Source: Adiantum capillus-veneris
Lineage: Eukaryota; Streptophyta; Polypodiopsida; Polypodiales; Pteridaceae
DNA length: 64,000 bases
NCBI GenBank assembly: GCA_014529385.2
Contig: CM043952.1
Coordinates: 52,635,119 to 52,699,118, forward strand
Direction: 5' to 3'
Shown: positions 1-13,300 of the stretch, piece after piece
How the letters are laid out: the number at the start of each line of letters is the position of its first letter
Numbering within the stretch: position 1 is the first letter of the stretch
The notes under the pieces: model-generated
What the model saw: the letters and a program-made list of their open reading frames with translations, nothing else
What the model was told of the DNA's origin: nothing
Database searches by the model: none
Program-made: the position numbers and the translations under genes

Positions 1-2211
1 CAAAGCAACAAGAACTCCCTTCAGTACAAGCAACATCGGCATGCAGACACACACAACATACGAAACCGGCAAACCGATCTATGTGGATGCCAATCAGCAA
101 CAAAACAATGACAAACGTGGAAGTAGCAATAAACCTACAAAAATATCCAAAAAAAAAGCTACAAATGGAAATCCAAAGAGACAAAGACTACGGCCAATTC
201 CGCCACGAAAATTCTCTCCAAGGAGACGACTACGGCCATATTGACAATAGCAGCAAACCAAGCGACTTTTGCAAGAAAGACGATCAAACAAAGAGCGGTA
301 GAGTTACAACTTTTACTTGCAAAGAAAATCTGCCGACCAAATCAACAACAAACAGGAAACCTCGATGGCGAATGCCAATAAGCATCTTGATTATTACCTC
401 CTCTTGCACAACATTAATTTTTCCATGCATTGATGGAGTATGCATCATGTAGGACCCCCTTACACGGCCAAGAATTATCATGATTTTTTAGCCCAGGCAC
501 GACACATACACCAAGGCAATACCTTGTCATCCAGGAGGACTCCGGCTAGGAGGGGGGGAGGCATTCTAAAATGAGGACCCAATGGAAAAAAGAGCAAAAA
601 AAGGGACATGTTTTTCGACTATTTTTAAGGGTTTTTCTTTGATTGCAAATTTTTTTGGACTAACCTAAGTACATATGCCCTTATACAACATGAATCTACA
701 GGTGTATGGGGCCAAATGCCAAATCAAGCCCCTAGGTGTGTGCATATAAGTAAAAATAGCCATTTTTCAGGCAGAATATTGGTAAAACGGAGAAATCCGG
801 CCATAAAAATTACAGGTGAGTGTATATAGTGTTATGCCGTGATGTTTTTTATTTATTATGATTTCTGAGGATTTTTTGGGTTTAACTTGCTATTTTCCTT
901 TTAATTTTACTAATTTTTTGCAGAAAAACTTCAAAAATATAAAAAGCAGGTGAAAAACGATCGTAATGAAAAACAAAAATATGGGGAAGATCAGTGACTA
1001 TAGGACAACCTATGGTACAATGGGGGTGCAATTATGAGAATGGAGCGCAAAGTGTGTTTTGGCCAGATTTTGACCGAAACGTCAAATTTCTCATAAACTG
1101 GGCAAATGGAGTCCAAATCGAGAAATTTTTGAGCCTAAACCGCATCTTGCAAGAAGTTGGGAGCACATGTCAAATTTCACGAAAAGTGGTTCGGAGATTC
1201 CCATTATAAGAAATTTTCAGTTCATTTTAAGCTCATTTCTACTATTGACGTTTGAGAGAGAGCTCCTGCCACCTAGAGCGAACGGGACTTCTGGCAGCTT
1301 CTAGGACACGCACGACCACCCGACAGGCTCCAGACATGAGAGGTAGGCTCAGCACCTTGAGCTTTCCGCGCATGTTTGTTTTTTTGTCGCGAAAACTAGC
1401 GTAGGGTTCACACGGGAAGAGGGCAGTAGAGACCTACAGGTAGAAGTGAATACCTAACAGCTAACCCAAAAGCAATGACACTTCATCGGCGGCTTACCCT
1501 AGCATAGGAGATCACTTTTGGATTACCAAAGGCAGTAGAAAACCATAGGGAAAAACCCTAATTCCTAGAGCCCTGCAAGAGGCCACCAAATGGGAAATCG
1601 GCGGAAAGGTGCCCAAATGCTATCAAAACTCAGCATTCAACAAGTCTATATAGCCCACATGGCCATATGGTGACCCGAAGTGGCACTAAAATTCAGAAAT
1701 GGCATCAGACACACAAAGCGTCAAATAGCTCTTGCAGCCAAACCGCATGTCCGTTTTCCACCAAACTTCACGAGTGGCTTTCCTAGACCATGAACAACCA
1801 AATCCTATGGTGGTAGACCACCACAAGTCATCGAAGACATGAAAACACAACCACGGGTGCTTCTAAGGTGACAAATTGCCAAACGGAGCTCCGGTGAAGA
1901 CAAAGTCGACAAAAACCATATGGCAAGGATCCCCAAGGGACCGTGAAGCTATGGATACCAACATCAAGAAATTTCATCGCCGAAAAGCACTCCAAGAGTC
2001 AGAAACGGCTCGGAAGCTCTGAAATCCACCACGGAGTTTCTTTCTATCGATTTAACTTTTTTGTTGAAATAATGCTTAAAAGGGACTCAGGGGGACTCAG
2101 GGCAGGCACCAACAGTACTTCCAATGAAAATTTCATCAGGAGACATCCTACGTGTAGGATGTCTCAAGGACAAATCTGGGCACCAAACCTAACATTTCTC
2201 TTCACACATAG
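1..2211. other. Non-coding left flank, probably interior of an LTR element
   Basis: No convincing coding region is seen; the longest open stretch (81-452, plus) resembles nothing I recognise. The right end carries a 24-bp dyad at 2141-2164 that belongs to the periodic array resuming at 9642 after the inserted gypsy element. This suggests that at least the right part of the stretch is 5' non-coding sequence of the same non-autonomous LTR element whose ORF lies at 10380-13806. Its 5' LTR was not found here. Confidence 0.4.
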
Positions 2212-4991
2212 TGTAAGGTCTCTGACCCCGACCAAAAAGAGCACGCTTGTACCATGGGATGAACATAATGGAAAAAGTTACTATTTTTAGCAGTTTTATG
2301 AATTCTGTCAGTGCCATGATGTTTAGGATATTTTAAAGCTTCGAAATGTGAGTTAAAATAATTATTGTGAAACATTTCCAAAAATAGTAAGTTTCTGGTG
2401 ACCCGACCTGTCCAGTTTTGACTGTCTCGAAAAATTGCACCCGTACCCCGAATTTCAAAAAAAGCATTTTCGGACCTCGGGAGCTGCTAAATATGGCAGG
2501 TACTTGGGCCAGTACATCTTAGTTAGAGCTTTCTATAGCAATTTTCGGCATCAAATTCTGACTCGTATGACCCGTTTTAGCCTAAAATCAATTTTTCCCA
2601 AAATTGTCCGGGGAGGCACCGGGGGCTTGAGGCTGTCTGGGAGTAGCTTCCAGGCCACTCCATGTAAGATTTAGTAGCTAGGGGCGCCTTTTGTCCTTGT
2701 GGGAGTTGTGGGAGAGTTTCCAAGCTTGAGAGTGAGTGTAAGAGCCAGTTAACCAAGCCAACTGGACACTTGATGGGTAGGCAACTGGACTTGCCATGCT
2801 TAACTGGAGTAGCTCCCAGATGAAAATAGCAAGCAGGCTCGATTTTCAGCTTGAGGAGGCCTATTTAAAGGTGTGCTCACACACACACACACACATGCCC
2901 ACACACACACCCAGTACACACACACACCTACACACACCTTGGGGAGGTGCTGCTGGTACACACACAGATTTTGAAGGAGAAGCAATGAGGGAGGTGCTGC
3001 GGAAATTCTCATTTTGAGGATTCATTTGGATCAAAAAATCAAGAGGATTCTCAGTCCCTAATCACGGTAATCATGGTTTAATTCCTGCTCTTCTTAATTC
3101 TATTCATTATTCTCCAAATTCCTCGTCTACTATGCTTAATCCTAGCTATAATTCTTAATAGCTGCTCTCTAACTTTGCATAGCTATATTCCATTACATAA
3201 TCATCATCTAATTAGCTAATTTATGTAGCCATTCATTATTCTTAATCTATGATTAATACATGATTAGAAGAAAATTCTCTCTCTAGGCAGCATAGTTAAT
3301 TAAGCCGGTAATAATAAAGATTTGATGAAATTCATTCTTTTACCACTCAATAGTGTTTTAATTAAATTAGATTCAATTTTCTCACACATTAAGATGTGAT
3401 TAAGGTAAAATTCATCCTTCATTAGGCCACTAACAAGAAAATTTCCTAACACCTATGCATGCGATAACTCTGCATCTTTCTTATTGCACTAGGAAAGTGA
3501 TTGAGCTTGTTTAATTCATCTCTCTTGTAAATTAATTAGTAAAATTATGAAATTACTTAATCGTCTAAGCCAAGTAATTAACTTCAGGGCTGGTTCCCAT
3601 AGGATAAGTAAAGTATTACCCATAAAATTGCTAGGTCTCGAAGGAAAAATCTAAACCCTTGCATAAGGAGGACCCTTCAATAATTCTAATCTGCCATTTG
3701 GTTTGTTGTGATACTCTCGGACCTTAGCTCTTTTTTCTTCAAGTTTTTCATTAAAGTAGTGAGTATAAAATGGCCCCGGTTAAGAGAACTCGCTTTGGTG
3801 GTGCCCACGGCTGCGAGGCGGGAACAACCAATGTGAATGGAAAGGGAAAAGCTCCCATGGACAAACAAGCACCGGCCATCTCACAAGCCATTGACGAAGA
3901 AATGGAGGAGGTAGGTCACATTTTTATTCAAGTTGTTTAATTTAACATTGCATACGATAAGATAGGAAAGAACATATCCCCAAACATGTTGAAGAAATCC
4001 GACGAAAACCTCGGCATTTGAATTCAATTGTATATTAAAGTTTAAGTAGGAAAGAATGGTTGATGGATATACTGTTTGCAATAGGAAAGAATGTCTGCTA
4101 GGAAAAATTTAGCTCGACATGTTCATTCTATTTCCAATGTTGAACTAGTCCTGAACCCCCTCCTGATCAAGGGCAGAGTTCCTGGTTAAGGGCTCTTGAA
4201 TCCACATTTGCTGGTTAAGCGGTGGATACCCATGTTTGCTGGTAAAGCGGTGGGAACCCACGTATGCTGGTTAAGCGATGGGAATGTCCATGCCGTGCTT
4301 TCTATGCGGTGGACATACCTAGTTGTATGGGCAGCTAGGCGACAACGGGAGGAGTAAACTCTCGCTGGAGAGGGGATGTTGTACCTCCAGAACATTGGAA
4401 TTTTAATGAATAAGTTTGAGTAGAATTTTGACTAGAATACTGTCTTGGTGCCGCTTTGCACTACTGGTTGAAGGGCAGTCTTAACGAACATTGTGATTCG
4501 GAATCTAATCAAGGAATGTTTATGTTGAACAATTATTGTGGTAGTAATTAGGACACACAAGGAAGTGTGAGTGTGGGGGTGGAAAGTGGGGGCTTCGCTC
4601 AGGTTGCCAATGCCTATGAGAAGGGTGGTCCCGATTGGTCGGGAACTCTCTTTCCCCATAGTGTTTAATTCCATATTAGTAATACTCATTACCCGTAGAG
4701 CGGTGAAATCTCAATAGGACGTGCCTCTGAAACATGGGAAAAAGGCACTCGGGGTTTCTCTCCTCTCGGAAGGTGGGTCTTAGGATCGTTAGATAGTTTA
4801 AAGTACAGTTATCCTGCGAGGTGGAGCTAGTTCTCCTTGCTAGTAGGCTCAAACTTGACTCACTTTGTGATGAGAGATCGTCCGCTAGTTGAACCTTGAT
4901 CCATTTTGTTTGCTTCTGCTATAGATCTAGTGGCCACCAGGTTCACCACATCAGATCCCACTGTTTGATACAGCGGGGTGGGGACCCCACA
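2212..4991 (+). repeat. 5' LTR of element 1
   Basis: Long LTR starting TGTAAGG and ending CCCCACA, directly followed by CC and the primer-binding site. It contains a (CA)n tract near 2876-2935. Sequence matches with point differences to 6648-9422 over the full length, and more distantly to the LTRs of the element at 15525-27787. Confidence 0.88.
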
Positions 4992-4993
4992 CC

Positions 4994-5005
4994 TGGTATC
5001 AGAGC
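4994..5005 (+). other. Primer-binding site, tRNA-Met type
   Basis: TGGTATCAGAGC lies two bases after the 5' LTR. It is the classic plant LTR-retrotransposon primer-binding site complementary to the 3' end of initiator methionine tRNA. Confidence 0.85.
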
Positions 5006-5518
5006 TATAGGTTTACGAACTGGAAAATGATGTTGTTTGAAATTAAATAAAAAAAATAAAAGAAAAAAACAAATAAGGGATAGTAGGATAGCTTGTACTC
5101 AAAGCTTGAGCATGATGTTTCCAGAATAATGACAATGGATTTTTCTAGTGGATTGTCTCCTGAGTGATGTTAAAGAGTTTTACTCGTTGAGCTTGTTGGG
5201 ATTCAGTGGGTTCCACATTATGTTTTTTTATAGAAGTCGTTGGTGCGACTAGTGCTGCGGGCAGATAGCCTGTTGATGCACATAAGTTATAAGTATGGAT
5301 CAAAGCTCTCGAGTAAAGTTTTTACCATTATTTACCAGACAATTTTGGATGTATTCAATGGAATTTAAACTAATGGTGGAATTGTTAAATCCTTTGTGAT
5401 AGATGTACAAATTAAGTAGGCTGGTTAAGCCTAAAAGTTAAATTTCTTCGTGAGTATGAAAATCCTAGGTTCATTTGAGAAGAGTGCTATACTAATGAGT
5501 TTTATACCATTGGATAGG

Positions 5519-6464
5519 CACCGCCTGCTGCTCTCTACTCGGTAGCGCAAGAGAAGAAGCTCCTCCTTAAACAAGCCTAGCCTCCACTATTTAAGGGCGA
5601 GGGGGCAAATGTGGAGAGAGATGCGGAAGTGTGGATGGAAGTAATGGACGATTACTTCGAAGCTGCGGGGACCCAACCCGTGAATCAGACCATGCTTGCG
5701 ATGTTCCTCTTGTCTGGCGATGCCAAGATATGGTGGAAGAAACATTGCAGGGATTTGGATATTAAGGGATCTTCCCAATCCTCGGAAGACATCAAAGCTG
5801 CGACAATGGGGCGTTATTTACCACCTGCCTATAGAACCTTGAGGATGAATGAATTCTTTTTACTTCGGCAGCTGACTTCATCTGTCGAAGAGTATTATGC
5901 AAAGTTTGTCACTCTTCGGAGATATGCTCCTAAGATGACTTTGGAATAACAGGTAGCAAGGTTCTGCCAAGGGTTAATCGACCCCTTGAACAATCGACTA
6001 GAAGCTCTCAGGCCGACAACTCTACAAGATGCCGTGCTAAGGGCCAAACTGTTAGCTAAAGAGATTCAAAGGAATACCCAAGATAGTCAATACTATTTTT
6101 CAGAGAGGGCCAGGACAGACAACTGGATTAACAATCCAATCAACCCTGCATATGACCATCGTCCGGTAGTAGCTACTACGACAGCTACTAAGTTTCCCAG
6201 TATAAGATGTTTTGAATGCCAGGAGTATGGACATTACAAAAGACGATGTCCATAAAGGATATCCCAGACATCCGGTGCTAATAATGTACCTTTGAACGTC
6301 AACGGGCAAGGTCAACCAAACGGAAGAGGAGGCCGAGGAAGAGGAAACATAGGACAAGGAAGCGGAGTTTTCGCTAATGCCGCAGTGAGACAACCAACTG
6401 TGGGTGGCGAAGCTGATGAGAGAGCAGCTTTGTATGATGCAACTGCTAATCCTAGTGAGCAATA
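5519..6464 (+). pseudogene. gag: gag of element 1 (decayed)
   Basis: Encodes the capsid-like Ty3/gypsy Gag core (retrotrans_gag type: W-x-W near the start, then GDAKIWWKKH, EEYYAKFVTLRRYAP and LIDPLNNRLEALRP) followed by a CCHC zinc knuckle (CFECQEYGHYKRRCP, ending 6252) and an Arg/Gly-rich tail. The frame is constant from about 5519 to 6464 but is broken by stop codons, including those ending at 5580, 5949 and 6255, so no full Gag can be made. It aligns along its length with the gag at 19192-20140. Gag would assemble the particle and bind the RNA through the knuckle. Confidence 0.85.
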
Positions 6465-6647
6465 ATTCAAGCACCAGGATCTCATCAAAGTTCAACAAAA
6501 TAAGACGCATAAACCTAAAGACAATTCTATTATGAAAGGATGTCTTTACTTTAGACAAAGGATATATGTACCTAAGTAGTTAGCATACAGTTTATCCAGA
6601 TGTATTCTTGAGATAAGGACATCTCAAATTTTTCACGTTGGTGAGGT
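6465..6647 (+). pseudogene. Residual pol scrap and polypurine tract of element 1
   Basis: Between 6490 and about 6575 the DNA matches the stretch just upstream of the integrase zinc-binding domain of the related element (22067-22165), then jumps to the element's 3' end (6600-6647, matching 23409-23457). Two deletions therefore removed protease-RT-RNase H and the integrase core. The G-rich run ending at 6647 is the likely polypurine tract. Confidence 0.75.
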
Positions 6648-9422
6648 TGTAAGGTCTCTGACCCTGACCAAAAAGAGCACCCTTGTACCATGGGATGAAC
6701 ATAATGGAAAAAGTTACTATTTTTAGCAGTTTTTTGAATTCTGTCAGTGCCATGATGTTTAGAATGTTTTAGAGCTTCGAAATGTGAGTTAAAATATTTT
6801 TTGTGAAAATTTTCCAAAAATAGTAAGTTTTTGGTCACCCGACCTGTCCAGTTTTGACCGTCTCGAAAAATTGCACCCGTACCCCGAATTTCAAAAAAAT
6901 GCATTTTCGGACCCCGGGGGGTGCTAAATATGGCGGGTACTTGGGCCACTACACCTTAGTTAGAGCTTGCTAAAGCAGTTTTCGGCATCAAATTCTGACT
7001 CGTATGACCCGTTTTAGCCTAAAATCAATTTTTTCCAAAATTGTCCAGAGAGGCACCGGGGGCTCGAGGCTGTGTGGGAGCAGGTTCCAGGCCACTCCAT
7101 GTCAGCTTTAGCAGCTAGGGGGCGGCTTTTGTCCTTTTGGGAGTTGTGGGAGAGTTTCCAAGCTTGAGAGGGAGTGTAAGAGCCAGTTAACCAAGCCAAC
7201 TACACACTTGATGGGTAGGCAACTGGACTTGCCATGCTTAACTGGAGTAGCTCCCAGATGCAAATAGCAAGCAGGTTTGATTTTCAGCTTGATGAGGCCT
7301 ATTTAAAGGTGTGCTCACAGGCACACACACACACACACACACACACCCAGTACACACCTACACACACCTTGGGGAGGTGCTGCCGGTACACACACAGATT
7401 TTGAAGGAGAAGCAATGAGGGAGGTGCTGCCGAAATTCTCATCTTGAGGATTCATTTGAATCAGAAAATCAAGAGGATTCTCAGCCCCTAATCACGGTAA
7501 TCATGGTTTAATTCCTTCTCTTCTTAATTCTCTTCATTATTCTCCAAATTCCTCGTCTACTATGTTTAATCCTAGCTATAATTCTCAATAGCTGCTCTCT
7601 AAATTTGCATAGCTATATTCCATGACATAATCATCATCTAATTAGATAATTTATGCAGCCATTCATCATTCTTAATCTATGATTAATACATGATTAGAAG
7701 AAAATTCTCTCTCTAGGCAGCATAGTTAATTAAGCCGGTAATAATGTAGATTTGATGAAATTCATTCTTTTACCACTCAATAGTGTTTTAATTAAATTAG
7801 ATTCAATTTTCTCACACATTAAGATGTGATTAAGGTAAAATTAATCCTTCATTAGGCCACTAAGAAGAAAATTTCCTAACAGCTATGCATGCGGTAACTC
7901 TGCATCTTTCTTCTTGCACTAGGAAAGTGATTGAGCTTGTTTAATTCATCTCTCTTGTAAATTAATTAGTAAAATTATGAAATTAATTAATCATCTAAGC
8001 CAAATAATTAAATTTAGAGCCGGTTCCCATAGGATAACTAAAGTATTACCCATAAAATTGGTAGGTCTCGAAGGAAAAATCTAAACCCTTGCATAAGGAG
8101 GACCCTTCAATGATTCTAATCTGCCATTTGGTTTGTTATGATACTCTCAGACCTTATATCTTTTGTCTTCAAGTTTATCATTAAAGTAGTGAGTATAAAA
8201 TGGTCCCGGTTAAGAGAACTCGCTTCGGTGGTGCCCACGACCGCGAGGCGGGAGCGAGCAATGTGAATGGAAAGGGAAAAGCTCCCATGGACAAACAAGC
8301 ACCGGCCATCTCACGATCCATTGACGAATAAATGGAGGAGGTAGGTCACCTTTTTATTCAAGTTGTTTATTTTAACATTGCATACGATAAGTTAGGAAAG
8401 AACATATCCCCAAACATGTTGGAGAAATCCGACAGAAACCTCGGCATTTGAATTCAATTGTATATTAAAGTTTAAGTAGGAAAGAATGGTTGATGGATAT
8501 ACTATTCGCAATAGGAAAGAATGTCTGCTAGGGAAAATTTAGCTCAGCATGTTCATTCTATTTCCAATGTTGAACTAGTCTTGAACCCCCTCCTGATCAC
8601 AGGGGGCAGAGTTCCTGGTTAAGGGCTCTTGAATCCACATCTTCTGGTTAAGCGGTGGATACCCACCTCTGTTGGTTAAGCGGTCGGAACCCACCTCTCC
8701 GGGTTAAGCGGTGGGAATGTCCATGTCGTGGTTTCTATGCGGTGGACATACATAGTTGTATGGGCATCTAGGCGACAACGGGAGGAGTAAACTCTCGCTG
8801 GAGGGGGGATGTTGTACCTCCAGAACATTGGAATTTTAATGAATAAGTTTGAGTAGAATTTTTACTAGAGTTTCTGTCTTGGTGCCGCTTTGCAAGACTA
8901 GTTGAAGGGATGTCTTAACGAACATTGTGATTCGGAATCTAATCAAGGAATGTTTATGTTGAACAATTATTGTGGTAGTAATTAGGACACACAAGGAAGT
9001 GTGAGTGTGGGGGTGGAAAGTGGGGGCTTGGCTCAGGTTGCCAATGCCTATGAGAAGGGTGGTCCCGATTGGTTGGGAACTCTCTGTCCCCATAGTGTTT
9101 AATTCGATATTAGTAATACTCATTGCCCCTAGAGCGGTGAAATCTCGAGAGTACGTGCCTCTGAAACATGGAGAAAAAGGCACTCCGGGTTTCTCTCCTC
9201 TTGGAAGGTGGGTCTTAGGATCGTTAGATAGTTTAAAGTGCACTTCTCTTGCGAGGTGGAGCTAGATCTCCTTGTAGTAGGCTCAAACTCGACTTACTTT
9301 GTGATGAGAGATTGTCCACTAGTTGAACCCTGAACCATTTTGTTTGCTTCCGCTATAGATCTAGTGGCCACCAGGTTCACCATCAAATCCGTTGTTTGAT
9401 ACGGCATGGTGGGGACCCCACA
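6648..9422 (+). repeat. 3' LTR of element 1
   Basis: Direct repeat of 2212-4991 with scattered substitutions and small indels, including a shorter (CA)n tract near 7321-7347. It ends in ACCCCACA and is followed by CACAG, the likely target-site duplicate. Confidence 0.87.
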
Positions 9423-9641
9423 CACAGCTTCTGAATAGCCTGTACATGCTAGCCACCAAGTTTCATCACATTTGGACAAAAATTAACCTCATGTGCATAA
9501 AAAAATGCAAAGTCAGAGCATAGAGGCAATAATGGGCCATAGACCTACCAAAACTTTTCCAAATCAAATGAAACTTGCACAATACACTCATGAGCACATT
9601 GCCAAGCTATCTGTGGGGTCACAAATGAAAATTGATAAAGT

Positions 9642-10214
9642 AGACATCCTACGAGTAGGATGTCTAAATGACCAAATTGGCCCCCAGATGGTATTTTTCA
9701 GCTTTAGATCTCTTTATGACACTTTCAAAAGCCCATATATCAAGTTTCAAGCCATTCCCATCACATTTGGCCCCCAACACCTCCAAGATATCCTTTTTGA
9801 GCCCAAAAACACCAATTCTTGTCCAAATCAAAATCCAAGAGCAAGGCCATGTTCCACATGCCAAGAGCTACCCACAGAACCAAGTTCAAGCTATTTTGAT
9901 GAAAAAGACATCCTACGCGTAGGATGTCTCCAGCATGATTTTGACTTATTGTGAAAGAAATGACATCATGGGAGCCATTACCATGATGCAAGAAGCTCAT
10001 ATATCAAATTTTAATCCATTTGAATATCATTTGCCACCTGTTGTGGATATCCTACCCAATTTGTGATCCTAAAGTCTGAATCTGCCCAAAAATGCACTTT
10101 TTGATGCCCAAACCCAATTCCAATCACATAGCCATGTTCAACAGTTCAAGGACCACCACCATGCCAAGTTTCACCAAAAACAGGCAAGATAGACATCCTA
10201 TGTGTAGGATTTCT
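9642..10214. repeat. Periodic dyad array, left locus (three copies plus one at 2141)
   Basis: Dyads at 9642-9665, 9906-9929 and 10191-10214, with a fourth at 2141-2164 across the inserted element 1. The first three have 11-nt arms AGACATCCTAC / GTAGGATGTCT around two variable bases; the last is degenerate. Once element 1 and its target duplicate are removed, spacings are about 285, 264 and 285 bp. Sequence between dyads shows only weak similarity, except for recurring phrases of the type AATGAAACTTG. Lies just upstream of the ORF remnant at 10380. Confidence 0.8.
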
Positions 10215-10379
10215 AAATGACAAATTTTGGCCAGAATGATACTGTGAGCACATGCACAGTTTCCCTAGTTCCTTTTAAGTTTTATTTTCAATTTTCAAGT
10301 CATTTGCATAGTTAGAACTCAGTTTCTCAGCTGATATGGAAAAGACGCTAACTTCGGACTACTGAGTGCAACAGGATCC

Positions 10380-13300
10380 ATGACAGCCGCAAAATCACCG
10401 ACAAAGAAGAAGAGGATGACAATAAAAGACTACTTGGAAGAAGTGGAGCCATTTGTCATTTTAGAAGGAACCCTGAAGTCAACCATCACATGGATTCAGG
10501 ATGATTTGCTAGAGTCCAATGACTTGAAGATCTACCAAGGCGTGTTCAAAGATCTTGAAGGAAATGCAATAGAGCTACCCATGATATCATGGGAGGTCAA
10601 TGAGTTTGTCAGAAGCAAGATGGGAGATTACCTAGAGAAGATGGATCACCATAACTACTTTTAAGCTTTGCCAACGGGGATTGACATCAAAAAAGTGTGG
10701 GAATTTATGACCACTATCAAAGAAGATGGAGTGGCCAGAGTCACTGATCTGCAAGGCAAGCCAGATACCATGATTGTCATCACAGAAAAGGTGGTGGCAG
10801 CCGCACTAGACATCTCCAACAAGGGAGATAGTGTGACCAAGAGAAGAGATGAAGTCAAGGTGTACTCCGAAAAGAAAAACAACTACACTTTTGAAGATAT
10901 TGCAAACCCTAAAGTGGTTGTCATGAGCCAACTCTACAACCAGTACTTCCACATGTGTACAAAGCGGCCACAAAAGTACAGAATGCCACCTGGAGCCATT
11001 GCCACCACCTTCACCTGGGCAATGAAGAAGAGTAAGCCAAAGGTGATAAATTATGCTGCCTACATCCATGACAACCTGGTGAAGATGGGTAACAAAAATC
11101 CCACCTACATTGTACCTGGTGAGCTAATAACAAAAGTGGTTTATGGAGCACTGCATGCCAAGGGAAACTAGCCAGAACCTCCTTCATAGAATGATTGGCT
11201 AAAGCTGAAAGAAGATAAAGAATAAGAACCGCCCAAGGCACCCAGAGTAGCCACAAGGTTGAAACGCCGATTAGAGATAGTGCTAGAAGAGCCACCAGAG
11301 CCGAAGAAAGGAAAGAAAGAAAGTTTACAAGTGCCGATCAAAGAGACCAAGTCACTGAAAGCGGCACGGCTAGAAAGATTAATGGAAAGCTTCAGAGCCG
11401 AAAGAGCACTCAAGGGGGATTTGAACGAGCTGAGGAAGCCATCACTGGAAGCCATGTTGGGATCATCCCAAAGGGTGCACAGAGTTAGGTTTGAATATTA
11501 CATCAAAAAATTTGAGATTTTAGATGCTACAATAGAAAATATCCCGAATGTCCCTTTTACAGAAGAAGAAGTGGATGAAGTACGACCGCAGCTGCTAGAA
11601 GAGCAGGAAGGCCAAGAAAGAGAGCGAAAGACCATGGCAGACCGGGACTTCAAGAAGAAGCCACCAACTCCACCGTCAAGCATGGAGTCCAGCCCACCGC
11701 CATCACCACCTCCTCTTAGCCGTCCACAAACACAACAAAAGGAGGATGAACAAGAAGATTCAAAGCAAGAGAAGAGCCAAGAGAAAGAGCAGAAAGAAGA
11801 AGCTCAACCGAAAGAGGAGAAGTTAGATCCAAAAGAAAAGAACTTTAGAATATTTCTTGATCTATTAGCGGCTGGGTATTATCGCGAAGAGGCAGCCAAT
11901 GTGGCCTTTGAGTTGGCAAGCACACGGCCCAAAGAACAGATGCAGAGCCTGCGGTTAGTAGAACTGAAAGAGATGGCCACTGATACAGTGGACCTACAAC
12001 CACCTACCAATGACTGGGATGTGGTGTTGCACAAGCTAACCGGGCTCAGAGAAAAATCATTGGCCACGGAGAGTAAGATTGCTAATCTCAAAACCACTGA
12101 ATTTCAAATCAAGCCTGAAGTCGAATCTCTCCAAAACCAGGGCCAAGAGTAGATAGAGAAACAAACAAAGATGCAAGCTAGTCTGGCCACGACATTACAA
12201 CGATGCCTGGAGATGGAACGAGAAAATCAGGCAGCAGATCAAAGACTTCAAAGAGCTGAAGAAGAATATAGGAAAATCATGAAGTCCATGACAGATGCAG
12301 AGAGGGAAAGGGACAGCCTAACTCTACAACTTGATGAAGAATTCAAGGAGGTGGAAGCCCTGAGGAATGCCAAAGAGAAGGCAGAGATAGATCATGAAGC
12401 GAGCCAAGATGAGGTCATCGAGCTAAAAGACCAGATGAAATTAAAAGATCAAACAATGCACAACGGCTATGAGCATCTCCTGCCAGAGTCAGAGATGCTA
12501 GCTCGACTCACACCACTTCAGGGAATGAGCTTTATGAAGAACAAATGAAAGAGCTCCAAAAGGAGTTGACATTAGAGAAAAGACAAAGGCTGATGTTGAC
12601 CGAGGGGTCATTGGTAATGCAAAGCCTCCTAGAAGAAGAAAATCAGGCCATGAGGAATGAGCTAGAAGCCATAAAGAGAAATCTCGAGGAGGCGGAGAAA
12701 ATAAATGCAGATCTGAACGACCTCCTAGTAAACATGGGAGAGCAAGCGGAAGAAGAAAAGAAAAAACTTCAGAAGCAGATAGAAGAGATGAGAGGCCAGC
12801 AGCAAATGGAAGAGCAACAGTATAGCACTGGGCCACTAGCCATGGAGGGGATCGACCTAGAGAATGTGTCAGATCCCGTGTACACCACCATGCAAGAGGA
12901 AACCCTTGTGGGACCCTCACAAGAGCCACAAGATCTGACACAAGAAGAAGAAGAGAAGCTGCAGAAGGCCATAGAAGTGGCAGTTACAGACATAGCCAAA
13001 GAAGCCTTGGAATGGGAGCAGAGGGTCTTTAAATCAATGACTATTCAGAAGATAGATGCTAGTAACCTTTGGTGTGAATGGCTACAGCCCTCTCCTCTGT
13101 TAAAGTATGAAGCTACCACGATCAACAAGCAAATAAAAGAGGATCCAACAGTGCCATTGTACAAAGCAGACATCTCCAAACCTGAAGGGGTCAAGCTGAT
13201 AGTGGACTCTCAGCCCAAGTGGAGAAAGGCATGGCTGACAAAGTATCCTCAAGATCTAATTCATCTGGTAGAGGCACCTAAAGTGATCAGAGATAACCTG

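Larger units (their letters stand above)
2212..9422 (+). mobile_element. Internally deleted Ty3/gypsy LTR retrotransposon (element 1)
   Basis: Two ~2.78-kb direct repeats (2212-4991 and 6648-9422) beginning TGTAAGGTCTCTGACC and ending GACCCCACA bracket a 1.66-kb internal region. A tRNA-Met type primer-binding site follows the first LTR and a short G-rich polypurine tract precedes the second. The flanks CATAG (2207-2211) and CACAG (9423-9427) fit a 5-bp target duplication with one change. Compared with the related element at 15525-27787, the interior keeps gag, has lost protease, reverse transcriptase and RNase H, retains a scrap of integrase and lacks the rest. It is a non-autonomous deletion derivative. 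Confidence 0.88.

Noticed and set aside
540-565. G-rich run (GGAGGGGGGGAGG) as a polypurine tract of a left-hand element
   Set aside because: It is not followed by a TG-starting LTR that recurs in the window.
9005-9265. Open frames repeated in each long LTR (also at 4432-4689, 17772-18213 and 27202-27643)
   Set aside because: They overlap on both strands within LTRs, differ in length and contain no domain; conserved only because the LTRs are related.
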